From: a virus
DNA length: 34,991 bases
Strand: one strand, 5' to 3'
IMG/VR virus record: IMGVR_UViG_3300022745_000107
Coordinates: 1 to 34,991 of that record
Shown: positions 24,047-31,787 of the stretch, piece after piece
How positions within the stretch are numbered: the stretch's first letter is position 1
How the letters are laid out: the number at the start of each line of letters is the position of its first letter
Program-made: the position numbers and the translations under genes
The notes under the pieces: model-generated
What the model saw: the letters and a program-made list of their open reading frames with translations, nothing else
Told to the model about the DNA's origin: nothing
Database searches by the model: none

Positions 24047-24682
24047 TTACCGGCCCAGAATGCCACGGAGGTTTTTTAATACCTCCACGTCGTTCGTGGT
24101 CGCGCCGGCGGTCGTCGTCTCGCCGTCGACACCAATGGCCAACGTCTTCCCGGCGCTCAGCCGCCCCTTGGCGAGTTCCGCGGTGGCCGGCCAGATCGCG
24201 ACGGACGTCGCTTTCATCGTGCGCAGTTGAACAACCCCGTTGGTCGTCTCGGTGCGCTCGTGAATGTAGGGTCGTTGCAGGGCACAACCCGCTATCAACG
24301 CACACACGCACAACAGACCCGCCAGAATGGCCGCCACGGCCAGCGTGGGTTGCGCGGCGCGCGGCGGAGACGTGACCAGGCGGAACCACTCGCCAACCCG
24401 CGACATTATCCTGGGCGCCGCGGGAGTCGTAGGAGGGACCGATCCGGATTCATGGTCGGATCCCATGCCAGTGCCGGCACTCGTCGGATCGATCGCGATC
24501 GCGTCGATGCCGTTGCGACTCACCGCGGACCGCAAGAACCCCAAGCCAAGGAATCCAAAGATCGTGATGATCGACTCATTGGGCTGGAGACTTTGGAACT
24601 GGCACCAGAGGAGATAGGCCAGCGCCAGCGCTGCCACGATGTAGGTGCGGCGGCCAACGAGGAAAGAAGAGAGAGCGTTCAT
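24047..24682 (-). CDS. Lysis-region membrane protein with lipobox-like C-terminal segment
   Basis: This 211-residue protein has an N-terminal hydrophobic region (TYIVAALALAYLLW, then IITIFGFLGLGFL) like a small holin. An acidic/Pro-rich linker follows (about residues 65-95), then a second membrane segment ending AILAGLLCVCALIAGC with a lipobox-like LIAGC, then a ~75-residue tail. A holin fused to an outer-membrane or spanin-like part is one reading. The internal lipobox could not be processed as a normal lipoprotein signal, since it is not N-terminal. It follows the hairpin element at 24686-24760 and lies in the lysis-gene position of Mu. Confidence 0.5.
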   Translation of the reverse strand: MNALSSFLVGRRTYIVAALALAYLLWCQFQSLQPNESIITIFGFLGLGFLRSAVSRNGIDAIAIDPTSAGTGMGSDHESGSVPPTTPAAPRIMSRVGEWFRLVTSPPRAAQPTLAVAAILAGLLCVCALIAGCALQRPYIHERTETTNGVVQLRTMKATSVAIWPATAELAKGRLSAGKTLAIGVDGETTTAGATTNDVEVLKNLRGILGR

Positions 24683-24685
24683 ACG

Positions 24686-24760
24686 TCGCCGCACAACGTG
24701 CGGAGACGATAGACCGGAGACGACCAGCGGCGGGGAAGACGGGCGGGACGGGCGGAGAAA
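24686..24760 (-). promoter_or_regulatory. Intergenic hairpin element, copy B (upstream of lysis-region gene)
   Basis: It carries the perfect hairpin CCGCACAACGTGCGG (24689-24703), ending six bases before the ATG of the membrane-protein gene. The following ~57 bases match copy A at 11908-11980 in order and spacing, apart from a one-base indel. It also holds most of the gap between that gene and the HTH gene upstream. A Mor/C-type late promoter is the leading idea. Confidence 0.6.
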
Positions 24761-24795
24761 ACAACCGCGAAATCAATTCCCGCAACGGGGGAGAA

Positions 24796-25173
24796 CTACC
24801 ACCCGCACCAGACAATCGTATCCCAGTATCCCGGGACTTCCGAATTCTTTTTGTGGTCCATCAGGCTTTGCAGCTCGTACTCCACTTTGCGCGGCAGTGG
24901 CCGCCGGTGGCGCAGGACGGGCTCGCCATTGCGGGTCGAGCAGCGCAGCCGTCGGAGGGACTCACAACCGCCGTTGGACTTCCCCGGCGTTTTGCTCTCG
25001 CGCCAGGGTAAACCAAGGATCTCCGCCGCCCGGCGGGAACTCACCCACGTTTCGCCCGTGCCCGATTGGGTCAGATTGACCGGCACCGGTTTGTAGTTGC
25101 CGTCCCCAACGTGCTGCAACCGGCAGATCACGAGACCCGGCAGCTCGGGATGATCGGATGTGGGCTTTTTCAT
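24796..25173 (-). CDS. HTH protein in the late-activator (Mor/C) position
   Basis: This 125-residue protein has a helix-turn-helix segment of MerR/excisionase style (WVSSRRAAEILGLPWRE, residues about 43-59) with a following basic stretch (LRRLRCSTRNGEPVLRHRR) that may form the wing. It is the last gene before the hairpin element and the lysis/head genes, where Mu has mor and C, the middle and late activators. It is not recognisably homologous to Mor/C. The DNA-binding call is moderate and the activator role is inference. Confidence 0.45.
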   Translation of the reverse strand: MKKPTSDHPELPGLVICRLQHVGDGNYKPVPVNLTQSGTGETWVSSRRAAEILGLPWRESKTPGKSNGGCESLRRLRCSTRNGEPVLRHRRPLPRKVEYELQSLMDHKKNSEVPGYWDTIVWCGW

Positions 25174-25177
25174 GGGG

Positions 25178-26086
25178 TCAGTTTTGGATGAACGAAACCA
25201 AGGCGGAAATCACATCACACGCAAGCGCCGGCGGGACCGAGTTTCCCAAAAGATGGATCGCCAATTTGCGATTATCAGGCAACGGATAGGTGGCAGGAAA
25301 GCCCATGGCATCCCGGTATTCATCCACCGTCAACATGCGCATCTTGTCGCCTTCCACGAGGCCGTAGCGATCCCGCGTTGTGATCGTACCGATGGGCGCA
25401 TGAATTGTCCGTCCGCCTTTGCAGGACGAATAATAGGGCAAGAGAAAGCGATCGCCGTGATCGTGTCGGCCTTTGGCAGCCCGGTTCCGCGTCTTCAGAC
25501 ACAGGTTTTTGATGGGCGTTTTTGCCGGAATATCCCGCAAAAATGAAATGGCCGGTCTATGCATCCGTTTGGGCAGATCCAACGGCTCTTTCAAAGTCCT
25601 GCAACGGGTGGCGCATACGAAAACCCGATGACGATGTTGTGGCACCCCGGAATCAGCTGCATCGGCAATGGTTTCACACACCGAATATCCGAGGGTCATC
25701 AATGCAGCCCGCCAGTTGAGATAAAGACGCCAGTCCAAAAACTCGATGACGTTTTCGACAATTATCGCATCTGGAAGGTGCATTTCGACCGCGTCGATTA
25801 CTGCCCAGGCGGTGGATCGAGCGGCATCATGATGGGGCTTATCTTTGCCACGACCGCGGCTGTGGCCTTGGCAACAGGGACTGGCGAGCAGCAAATCATG
25901 ATGGGGAACCATGCTCCAATCGACCCGGTGCAAATCTTCGCAGGCATGCTCGACGCCCGGGAAAGCCTTCTGATGCGTGGTTACCGCGTCGGGCCAATGA
26001 TTGGCGGCCCAGACAACGTCAACTCCGGCCATCTTGGCACCCAACGAAAAACCGCCAGCACCGGCAAATAGATCGATGGCCCTCAT
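25178..26086 (-). CDS. Orphan DNA (cytosine-5) methyltransferase
   Basis: This 302-residue enzyme has the ordered C5-methyltransferase motifs. Motif I is DLFAGAGGFSLG near the N-terminus, motif IV SPCCQGHS contains the catalytic Cys, motif VI is IIVENV, motif VIII is QHRHRVF and motif IX lies in RMLTVDEYRDAMGFP. Motif X is GNSVPP near the end. The usual SPPCQ reads SPCCQ, which keeps the catalytic Cys and Gln. The target-recognition region lies roughly between residues 160 and 240. No restriction nuclease is next to it, so it probably protects phage DNA from host restriction. An ATG at 26086 is preferred over the GTG immediately before it. Confidence 0.93.
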   Translation of the reverse strand: MRAIDLFAGAGGFSLGAKMAGVDVVWAANHWPDAVTTHQKAFPGVEHACEDLHRVDWSMVPHHDLLLASPCCQGHSRGRGKDKPHHDAARSTAWAVIDAVEMHLPDAIIVENVIEFLDWRLYLNWRAALMTLGYSVCETIADAADSGVPQHRHRVFVCATRCRTLKEPLDLPKRMHRPAISFLRDIPAKTPIKNLCLKTRNRAAKGRHDHGDRFLLPYYSSCKGGRTIHAPIGTITTRDRYGLVEGDKMRMLTVDEYRDAMGFPATYPLPDNRKLAIHLLGNSVPPALACDVISALVSFIQN

Positions 26087-26089
26087 CAC

Positions 26090-26320
26090 TCAGTTCCTCG
26101 CCACGTCGCCCGAGTCCTTTGGCAAAAATCGGTAGTAGCTTTTGCGCACCCCATCCCGCTTGATCTGCCGGTTGACGATCGTCATCCCCTCTTTGCGCAG
26201 ATCGGCAATCCGGGAGTGGACGGCGAAGCCGCCCATGCGTTTTGCCATCTTCGGCATCGGCACCCAACGGTTGCTGTTTTTGACCAGGATCCGCCGGACG
26301 ATATCGGTTTGGGTGCTCAT
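26090..26320 (-). CDS. Small winged-helix DNA-binding protein
   Basis: The 76-residue protein (MSTQTDIVRRILVKNSNRWV...) has helix 1 at about 4-13 (IVRRILVKN), then MPKMAKRMG and HSRIADLRKEGMTIVNRQIK as helix-turn-helix and wing. The pattern is that of small winged-helix phage proteins where a helical pair docks into DNA. It lies between the methyltransferase and a gp16-like gene in the middle operon. Regulation of middle or late genes is possible. Confidence 0.6.
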   Translation of the reverse strand: MSTQTDIVRRILVKNSNRWVPMPKMAKRMGGFAVHSRIADLRKEGMTIVNRQIKRDGVRKSYYRFLPKDSGDVARN

Positions 26321-26325
26321 TTTTT

Positions 26326-26799
26326 TTAGGTGGTTTGCTTGAGAAGAAACATCAGCGTGCGATGCAAAGCCGACTTCAAGGCCCACTCATCGTGGTAGCG
26401 CAGCTTGCCCTTGATGGCCGAGATCTTCTGAGGAGGATACCCCGCCGCCAGCAACCGACGTTCCAGATCATGCACCGATTCCGTGATCCGCTGTTTTTGA
26501 TACCGGTCCCGGCTGGTGCTTTGGGCCTTGTTGCGATTCTTCCAAAATCCTTCCTTCAGGAAGGGTGCATTGGGCTTGCTGACGGGTTGTAACGTGCCTT
26601 CCTGGACGCGGCGCCAATAGATCGCCTCCAGGTACCCCATCATGCGATCCATGTGGACGTCACCCAGGCGGGGGTCGGTGCTGGTGTCGCAATCCATCCA
26701 GCCGGTGACCACCCGCCACATGTCGCGATAATCTTCCTCCGGCACAGCGGCTTGACGTTGCGCCCGTTTGACCAGGGATTTCTGAGGGTTGGATAGCAT
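26326..26799 (-). CDS. GemA/Mu gp16-like protein (DUF1018 type)
   Basis: This 157-residue protein has DYRDMWRVVTGWMDCDTSTD near the N-terminus and ESVHDLERRLLAAGYPPQKI further on. The overall pattern resembles Mu gp16/GemA-type proteins (YR-x-x-x-x-x-x-G followed by Ser/Thr-rich turn). GemA in Mu affects host gene expression and DNA topology. AAAGGA upstream of the ATG is a good ribosome-binding site, so its start is secure. The homology call is tentative. Confidence 0.55.
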   Translation of the reverse strand: MLSNPQKSLVKRAQRQAAVPEEDYRDMWRVVTGWMDCDTSTDPRLGDVHMDRMMGYLEAIYWRRVQEGTLQPVSKPNAPFLKEGFWKNRNKAQSTSRDRYQKQRITESVHDLERRLLAAGYPPQKISAIKGKLRYHDEWALKSALHRTLMFLLKQTT

Positions 26800-26810
26800 G
26801 GGTAATCCTT

Positions 26811-27377
26811 TCAGCCGAACAGTTCTGGAGTCTCTAAAATGGCGAGAGTCGCTTTTGGTGCGGGTTCGGGTTGGCGCTGTTTCCGTCGCTTGGCGGCCCG
26901 TTCCATGGCTTTGGCTTTGGAATCGGCCCGGAGCTTCGCATAGAGCTGGGCGGCCAATTCGGTGGCGGATACCGGCCGGGGCCCCGTGACCAATTCGCCG
27001 GTCATGCGCTCGACCTTGCTGAGCACCTTGCCCACCACGCGATCCATCTTTTGCTCCCGCTTCGCCTTGTCGTTCAGCTTTTCCGCCTGCTGATCAATGT
27101 GCCGGTCGACCGCATTCTGGAGGTACATCGGCAGGTAGCGCACCTGGTCTGCCCTGGTCAGGACATCGTTTAGGAGTTTGACCAGGGCGCCCTCAAAATG
27201 CGCCAGATCAAATTCCCATCCCCGATCAGCGCACGCTTTGCCGTAGCGCAACAGGGCCATCCGGAGGCGGGGCAAATCGCGCTGGAACTCGCGGGTGCCA
27301 TTGCCGCGGAGTTCGTAGAAACCCCGCCAGCACCGGGTCAACAGGCGGGTGATGACGTCGTCAAATTGACTGAGCAT
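26811..27377 (-). CDS. Early/middle protein of unknown function, basic C-terminus
   Basis: This 188-residue helical protein begins MLSQFDDVITRLLTRCWRGF. It continues with REFQRDLPRLRMALLRYGKA, a charged helix (EKLNDKAKREQKMDRVVGKV) and a very basic stretch (KAKAMERAAKRRKQRQP), and ends in ILETPELFG. Nucleic-acid binding is plausible from the charge; no family is recognised. AGGGGAG upstream of the ATG supports the start. Confidence 0.55.
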   Translation of the reverse strand: MLSQFDDVITRLLTRCWRGFYELRGNGTREFQRDLPRLRMALLRYGKACADRGWEFDLAHFEGALVKLLNDVLTRADQVRYLPMYLQNAVDRHIDQQAEKLNDKAKREQKMDRVVGKVLSKVERMTGELVTGPRPVSATELAAQLYAKLRADSKAKAMERAAKRRKQRQPEPAPKATLAILETPELFG

Positions 27378-27379
27378 AA

Positions 27380-27592
27380 TCACTCCCCTGGGATGACGAT
27401 GGACGCTGGTTTGTGGGCGAACGGTGCCCATTGGATGCCCAGTCCTTCGATGGCCTTTTTGAGTTCCTCGGGGCTGGGCGCGAGGATCAGCGCGGGCACT
27501 CCATCGATGTTGGTGGCGGTCACCTGGCCACAGAGGCGGAGTTCACCATCCACGAAGGCTTGTTTGGTCTCCGGCCAATTCTTGAACTTCAT
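27380..27592 (-). CDS. Small early/middle protein, unknown
   Basis: This 70-residue protein (MKFKNWPETKQAFVDGELRL...) has alternating strand and helix predictions, with VTATNIDGVPALILAPSPEE and LKKAIEGLGIQW. It overlaps its upstream neighbour by four bases and ends two bases before the next start, so it is part of a packed operon. No family is recognised. Confidence 0.55.
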   Translation of the reverse strand: MKFKNWPETKQAFVDGELRLCGQVTATNIDGVPALILAPSPEELKKAIEGLGIQWAPFAHKPASIVIPGE

Positions 27593-27963
27593 GGGATGAT
27601 GATTTGGGTTCCGGAGGGTTGGGGGAGAGCACCGAGCTTGAGGAATTGATGCATTTCATTGATCCAACCAATTTCACCCCATACGAAAATTTGGGATTCG
27701 GGCGTGCTCCAGGCACGCGAAAGAACCAAGTCATGGAAGAGTACCGCGCTGTTCGCGATGGCCATTGCCACACGCTTTTTCTCCGGCGGGAGATCAATCG
27801 GAACGATGATTGCATTGAGACAGGCGCCTTTCACCTGAGTGGTATCGATCAGAACTTTGATGCTGTGGATCGGCCCTTTGGCGCATCCGACGACCATCGT
27901 TTCAGATCGGGGATTGGTAGCCGGAGCGATTGCGTCCACCAGCGAATCAGATTTCACGCTCAT
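27589..27963 (-). CDS. Small early/middle protein, unknown
   Basis: This 124-residue protein (MSVKSDSLVDAIAPATNPRS...) looks globular, with GPIHSIKVLIDTTQVKG, LNAIIVPIDLPPEKKRV and IFVWGEIGWINEMHQFLKLG. The strong AAGGAGG ribosome site upstream of 27963 fixes the start. It follows Gam directly. No family is recognised. Confidence 0.55.
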   Translation of the reverse strand: MSVKSDSLVDAIAPATNPRSETMVVGCAKGPIHSIKVLIDTTQVKGACLNAIIVPIDLPPEKKRVAMAIANSAVLFHDLVLSRAWSTPESQIFVWGEIGWINEMHQFLKLGALPQPSGTQIIIP

Positions 27964-27964
27964 C

Positions 27965-28504
27965 TTACTGGCCCTCCTTCAAACGGGTTTCGGTGGCCTC
28001 GGCCATATTGGGTTCGACGAAAAACACGTCCTTTTGGAGAACTTCAAGGCCGGCCGCCTTCAATGTGACCGAGCCCAGTTCCTCCCGATCCTGTAACAGC
28101 GATTGCTTGTCGATCTCAGACTTGGTTCGGATGTACTTTTTCATGTACCGACTGTTTTCAAATCGGACCAACACCGCCTCCCAGGTTTCCCCGTCGATCA
28201 GGCCTAAAGAAGGAGGATTCGTGCGGAATCCCATGACTCCAGCGGGCGATTCAATCGAGCGTTTATCGGCGAACTCTTCGGGATGCTTTTCGGCCCATTT
28301 TTTGAGGGCCTTAATGTGCTTTTTGATCAACTCACTGTGTTCCTTGGTTTCGTTCTGGAACTCCTGTTCCAGTTGGGCGATTCCGACGTCGGTCATTGTT
28401 CGGGACCACTGGATATCAAGCGCCAGTTCTTGGATATCGAACAAGAGTATCAGTGCTTCATCGCGGGTGCTGATCGGCGAGGATTTCGGAGATTTCGTTT
28501 TCAT
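27965..28504 (-). CDS. gam: Mu Gam-like host-nuclease inhibitor
   Basis: The 179-residue protein fits the Phage_Mu_Gam pattern. A long N-terminal helix region (IAQLEQEFQNETKEHSELIK) is followed by KKWAEKHPEEF, the conserved core GFRTNPPSLGLIDGETWEAV, YMKKYIRTKSEIDKQSLLQD and a closing DVFFVEPN. Mu Gam binds DNA ends, as a Ku relative, and shields them from RecBCD-type nucleases. Its location just after the B gene equals Mu. The TEIK-type lysines may contact DNA. Confidence 0.85.
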   Translation of the reverse strand: MKTKSPKSSPISTRDEALILLFDIQELALDIQWSRTMTDVGIAQLEQEFQNETKEHSELIKKHIKALKKWAEKHPEEFADKRSIESPAGVMGFRTNPPSLGLIDGETWEAVLVRFENSRYMKKYIRTKSEIDKQSLLQDREELGSVTLKAAGLEVLQKDVFFVEPNMAEATETRLKEGQ

Positions 28505-28507
28505 GAT

Positions 28508-28654
28508 TCAGTTCTTTGGTTGGGCGGTTTCGTTCGGGTTGGTTGGGGCGTCGATCTCGTGGCGGCGGTGGGCAATCAGGGGGCAAAATGCCAGACCGAT
28601 CACGATACTGGCCCAGACCAGGCTGATGAGCCCGGCGAGGATTCGGAGCATCAT
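28508..28654 (-). CDS. 48-residue single-span membrane protein between B and Gam
   Basis: On the minus strand a short open frame begins MMLRILAGLISLVWASIVIG, followed by LAFCPLIAHRRHEID and an Asn/Pro/Thr-rich tail, 48 residues in all. It overlaps the B stop as ATGA and ends four bases before the gam ATG, exactly filling the gap between them. One N-terminal transmembrane helix (about residues 4-26) is visible. Role unknown; such tiny early membrane proteins may modify host membrane processes. Confidence 0.6.
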   Translation of the reverse strand: MMLRILAGLISLVWASIVIGLAFCPLIAHRRHEIDAPTNPNETAQPKN

Positions 28655-29763
28655 CGGGCACCCCCAAACTGTTGACGTTCCCGCAGCGTGTGGCCGGCGA
28701 AGATGTGCTTTTCGTTCAGCTCCTGCCGTTGATCGGAGGCGAGCCGGGAACCGAACCGCAACGCCTCGACGACGTACCGGAGGCGGCCCAAATCACGATC
28801 GTTTGCCCAGGCAACCAGGACCTCCGTCAGCTTGTCGCTCGGCTTTGGAATGTACTGCCGGGCAATCGGCAGGACATCGTCTTCGGTGAGCGTGTCCGTC
28901 AGCACGAACGGCTTCGATGTGCGGCCCGTGATTTGTTCGTACATGTACGAGTTGCCCGCCTGGGTCAGCTGTTGGCGCACCCGGACCGTGCCCAGGTAGC
29001 TGAGGCTGCATCCGGAAATGTCGCGGATGCGGCGGATCATTTCGAGCGCGACCGGCATCTTGCCCGACGTGGGGAGGTAATGCTGGATCTCGTCGACGAT
29101 CAGAATCCGATTCGGGTTGAATGCGCGAATGACGCTGTCGAGCATTTGCGTGGCGCTGGCGGTCCGACTCACCCCGACGGCGCCGGCAATCAGGCGAAGC
29201 AAGCTATTGGCGCCACCGATCGGAAGGCCTTCGACAAACACGGTGCGGCCCATGCCATTGCGCCGTTGCCACTCTTTGGCGCAGGCGGTCTTTCCGACGC
29301 CCGATTCGCCGAGAATCATCGTGCAACCGTTGCTGCCCTGGGTGTAGTCCAGGATCCATTCCATCTGGCGAAAGGTGCGATTGTCCGCGAAGACGGCCGC
29401 CTGCACTTTGCGGCGTTTCTCCCACAAGCGTTTGAACGACGCAATGGACCGACAGACTTTATCGAATGATCCTTCGTAGGTCCCTTTGAGGACTCGGAAC
29501 ATCGTGGTCTTGTCGTAGTTCACGGCGGCGGCCAGTTCCGTCCATCCCATCCCTTCGGTGATGGCGATTTGGTGCAGCCAGGCGAGCAGGTCTTGCTGTT
29601 CCTGCGGCAGGTGTTTCCAATTCGCCAAGTTCATTGGGATTGCAATCCCGGTATTGGCGGCGTTGATTTGCCCGAGTTCCGACGGATCGATTCCGGCATC
29701 CATTGCGGATCGCAGTTGTGGCGGAAGCTCCGTTTCGAGCGTTTCGAGGTTTTCGACTGGCAT
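28651..29763 (-). CDS. MuB-like AAA+ ATPase, transposition target selector
   Basis: This 370-residue protein has an N-terminal HTH-like domain (GMGWTELAAAVNYDKTTMFR, about residues 71-90), then an AAA+ core. Walker A is GESGVGKT (152-159) and Walker B is ILIVDEIQH (220-228); a sensor-like SLSYLGTVRV follows at about 253-262. MuB forms ATP-dependent filaments on DNA, delivers target DNA to the MuA transpososome and protects the phage's own genome from self-insertion. It follows transposase A directly, as in Mu. Confidence 0.92.
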   Translation of the reverse strand: MPVENLETLETELPPQLRSAMDAGIDPSELGQINAANTGIAIPMNLANWKHLPQEQQDLLAWLHQIAITEGMGWTELAAAVNYDKTTMFRVLKGTYEGSFDKVCRSIASFKRLWEKRRKVQAAVFADNRTFRQMEWILDYTQGSNGCTMILGESGVGKTACAKEWQRRNGMGRTVFVEGLPIGGANSLLRLIAGAVGVSRTASATQMLDSVIRAFNPNRILIVDEIQHYLPTSGKMPVALEMIRRIRDISGCSLSYLGTVRVRQQLTQAGNSYMYEQITGRTSKPFVLTDTLTEDDVLPIARQYIPKPSDKLTEVLVAWANDRDLGRLRYVVEALRFGSRLASDQRQELNEKHIFAGHTLRERQQFGGAR

Positions 29764-29810
29764 AGGATTTTTACTGTTCTCGGGGTTGTTCAGGCCCCGT
29801 TTTTTCTGTG

Positions 29811-31787
29811 TTAGGTGAGCGGGTTCTGGCCGGTGATTTCGGCCATCTCCTGCTCGGAAATTAGGGAATCGGATTCCGCGGACGCTCGCGGGCGGTAGCC
29901 GTCCAGTTCGTCCGGGATCTCCACCGTGGCGGCACGGGAGACGCGGCGGGCGGTTGCGGTCTTTTCCTTGGCGGCGGTGGTGGCAGCGGCCAGGCGGTCG
30001 CCGTTGTCAGCCGTGGTGGCGTCCACCGGAATCACGCTCTGGCGGAGATAGTGGGGCGCCAAGCTGATGTGCTCGTCGCGCACATACCGGCGGTAGTCGG
30101 CCAGGGATTGTGAGTTCGCAGCGAACTGTTCCTTGGTGCCGTCGAATCGGTGGATCGGGGCGACGTATTGAACCGAGCCCAAATAGCGCCGGGTGTCGCC
30201 AGCCAGGATGATCGCGTCGGCCTCGGGGTGATCCTGATTCCAATAGACGAACACCGTCCGGCCGGCCAACGGCAACAGCACATCGGCGTTGCGGTAGAGA
30301 TGCGCGACCGAGAAGCGGCCGGATCCGACGACGACGCGCAGCTGGCCATCGCGGCGGACCTGCACCTGGGATTTGGTGGACCGGTACAACCATTTTGCCG
30401 AGTCCGGGAAAATGGCGAAGGACGGGTTGTCGAGCGCCCATTTCTCGTCGGGGCTCATTCCCCGCAGGATCACGCCGTCGTTCCGCTCGGCGTTGAGAGC
30501 CTGCATCGTGGCCATGACCTCGTTCTTGAGGTCGGAAAGGTGCAGCAGATGCCCGCGGGGATGGATCTGGTCCGTCTTGATCGCCTGGAGGAGTTTCTTC
30601 GTCGCCTCGGGGCAATCCTCGCGTTCGTTGCGGCCGGCGTAGCCCGGCAACCGGTCACCCGCGGCCTGGAACTGCGCGAATCGTTCCTCGATCGGTTTTG
30701 AGCGGGGCAAATGTGAGTGCCGCAGGATGGCACCAAACGTTCGGAGGCCACCGAAGCGCTCGTCGTCACTGATGCCGGTGCGGTGGCCGCGGACGGCGTT
30801 CCCGCGCCAGATACCGCCTTCGAAGAGGTATTCGGGATAGGTGCCGTACTGGTCTGCAACGTCTCCAATCCCGCCCCACACGTCGTCCGAGTTGTACTGA
30901 CCATTGGATCGGATCACCAGGCGGGCCACGAGCCAGCGGAGAGTGCCGCAATCGAGGAAAGCGAGCAGCTGCGGGCGGACGACCAGGAAGCCCTTGGCGT
31001 TGGGCCATTCCACCCAGCAATAGACGTTCATCGTCATGTCATCGGCGGTGACGACGCGCCCGGCCTTCACCTGCGACCAGTCGGCCGGGGTATAGGGCGA
31101 GTTGAGCCGATAGGCCCGGTTGCCCTGGGCGAGGTCTCGCGCTGACGGCGACACGCGAAGGCTATCGCGCACGCTCCGTGGAACGTAGCTCTTGCTGGCG
31201 TATCCGGAGTGGAAGGCGTCCCGCATATCTGAAGTCGCGTCGGGATGGGTCACGATCACCGAGCGGAACGCACGGGCGAAATTCTGACGTCCTTTGACTC
31301 CCAATGTTCCGTGTTCAACTGATGCGGCCGCAGCCTGTGCCAGGATCTCGTCAGGGATGGCGACGGCGCGGCGCCCGACGACGCCTTGCTTCTGTTCGCA
31401 GAGTCCGTCCGTGCCGAACTGATGATAGCGCTTCACCCAGCGCCGCACGGCGCTCTTGGATCCGCCGGCAACACCGTCTTCCCGGAGTTCTTCGGACACG
31501 ATCTGCAAAGCCATTTCCGCGCCGGTGCCGTTGCGTTGCAATTCGGCCACCCGCAGCACGGCCCGTTCCCGGCGCAATACCTTCGCGCGTTGCTCGGATG
31601 AATGGGTCAGATCCGCGTAGGTGACCGCGGGGGAATCGCCCCCGCCCGTCGACTGGATCGACTCACTCAAGTCGATCCGCCCCAGTCGATCGGGCGAGGG
31701 CAAATGGATCTCCCCAACCGCCGCGTCGGGCGTCCGTTGGTGCGTGGTTTCGGTCGGCATGGTCGTGTTGGGGAAAAGGGAGGTCAT
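29811..31787 (-). CDS. MuA-like DDE transposase
   Basis: This 658-residue protein carries N-terminal HTH regions (about 85-120, including SKSAVRRWVKRY), an RNase-H-like core and a beta-barrel domain (about 475-550). The first catalytic Asp is in VVTADDMTMN (249/250) and the Glu in SKPIEERF (368/369). The second position reads YLFEGGIWRGN (Glu323) where MuA has Asp in a DN motif, so the triad may be D-E-E. The ATG at 31787 overlaps the upstream stop (ATGA); a second ATG at 31760 is possible. It cuts the TG/CA ends, joins them to target DNA and drives replicative transposition with MuB. Confidence 0.93.
   Translation of the reverse strand: MTSLFPNTTMPTETTHQRTPDAAVGEIHLPSPDRLGRIDLSESIQSTGGGDSPAVTYADLTHSSEQRAKVLRRERAVLRVAELQRNGTGAEMALQIVSEELREDGVAGGSKSAVRRWVKRYHQFGTDGLCEQKQGVVGRRAVAIPDEILAQAAAASVEHGTLGVKGRQNFARAFRSVIVTHPDATSDMRDAFHSGYASKSYVPRSVRDSLRVSPSARDLAQGNRAYRLNSPYTPADWSQVKAGRVVTADDMTMNVYCWVEWPNAKGFLVVRPQLLAFLDCGTLRWLVARLVIRSNGQYNSDDVWGGIGDVADQYGTYPEYLFEGGIWRGNAVRGHRTGISDDERFGGLRTFGAILRHSHLPRSKPIEERFAQFQAAGDRLPGYAGRNEREDCPEATKKLLQAIKTDQIHPRGHLLHLSDLKNEVMATMQALNAERNDGVILRGMSPDEKWALDNPSFAIFPDSAKWLYRSTKSQVQVRRDGQLRVVVGSGRFSVAHLYRNADVLLPLAGRTVFVYWNQDHPEADAIILAGDTRRYLGSVQYVAPIHRFDGTKEQFAANSQSLADYRRYVRDEHISLAPHYLRQSVIPVDATTADNGDRLAAATTAAKEKTATARRVSRAATVEIPDELDGYRPRASAESDSLISEQEMAEITGQNPLT

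Noticed and set aside
25178-26086. Restriction-modification system
   Set aside because: Neighbours are small HTH proteins; no endonuclease-like gene is adjacent.
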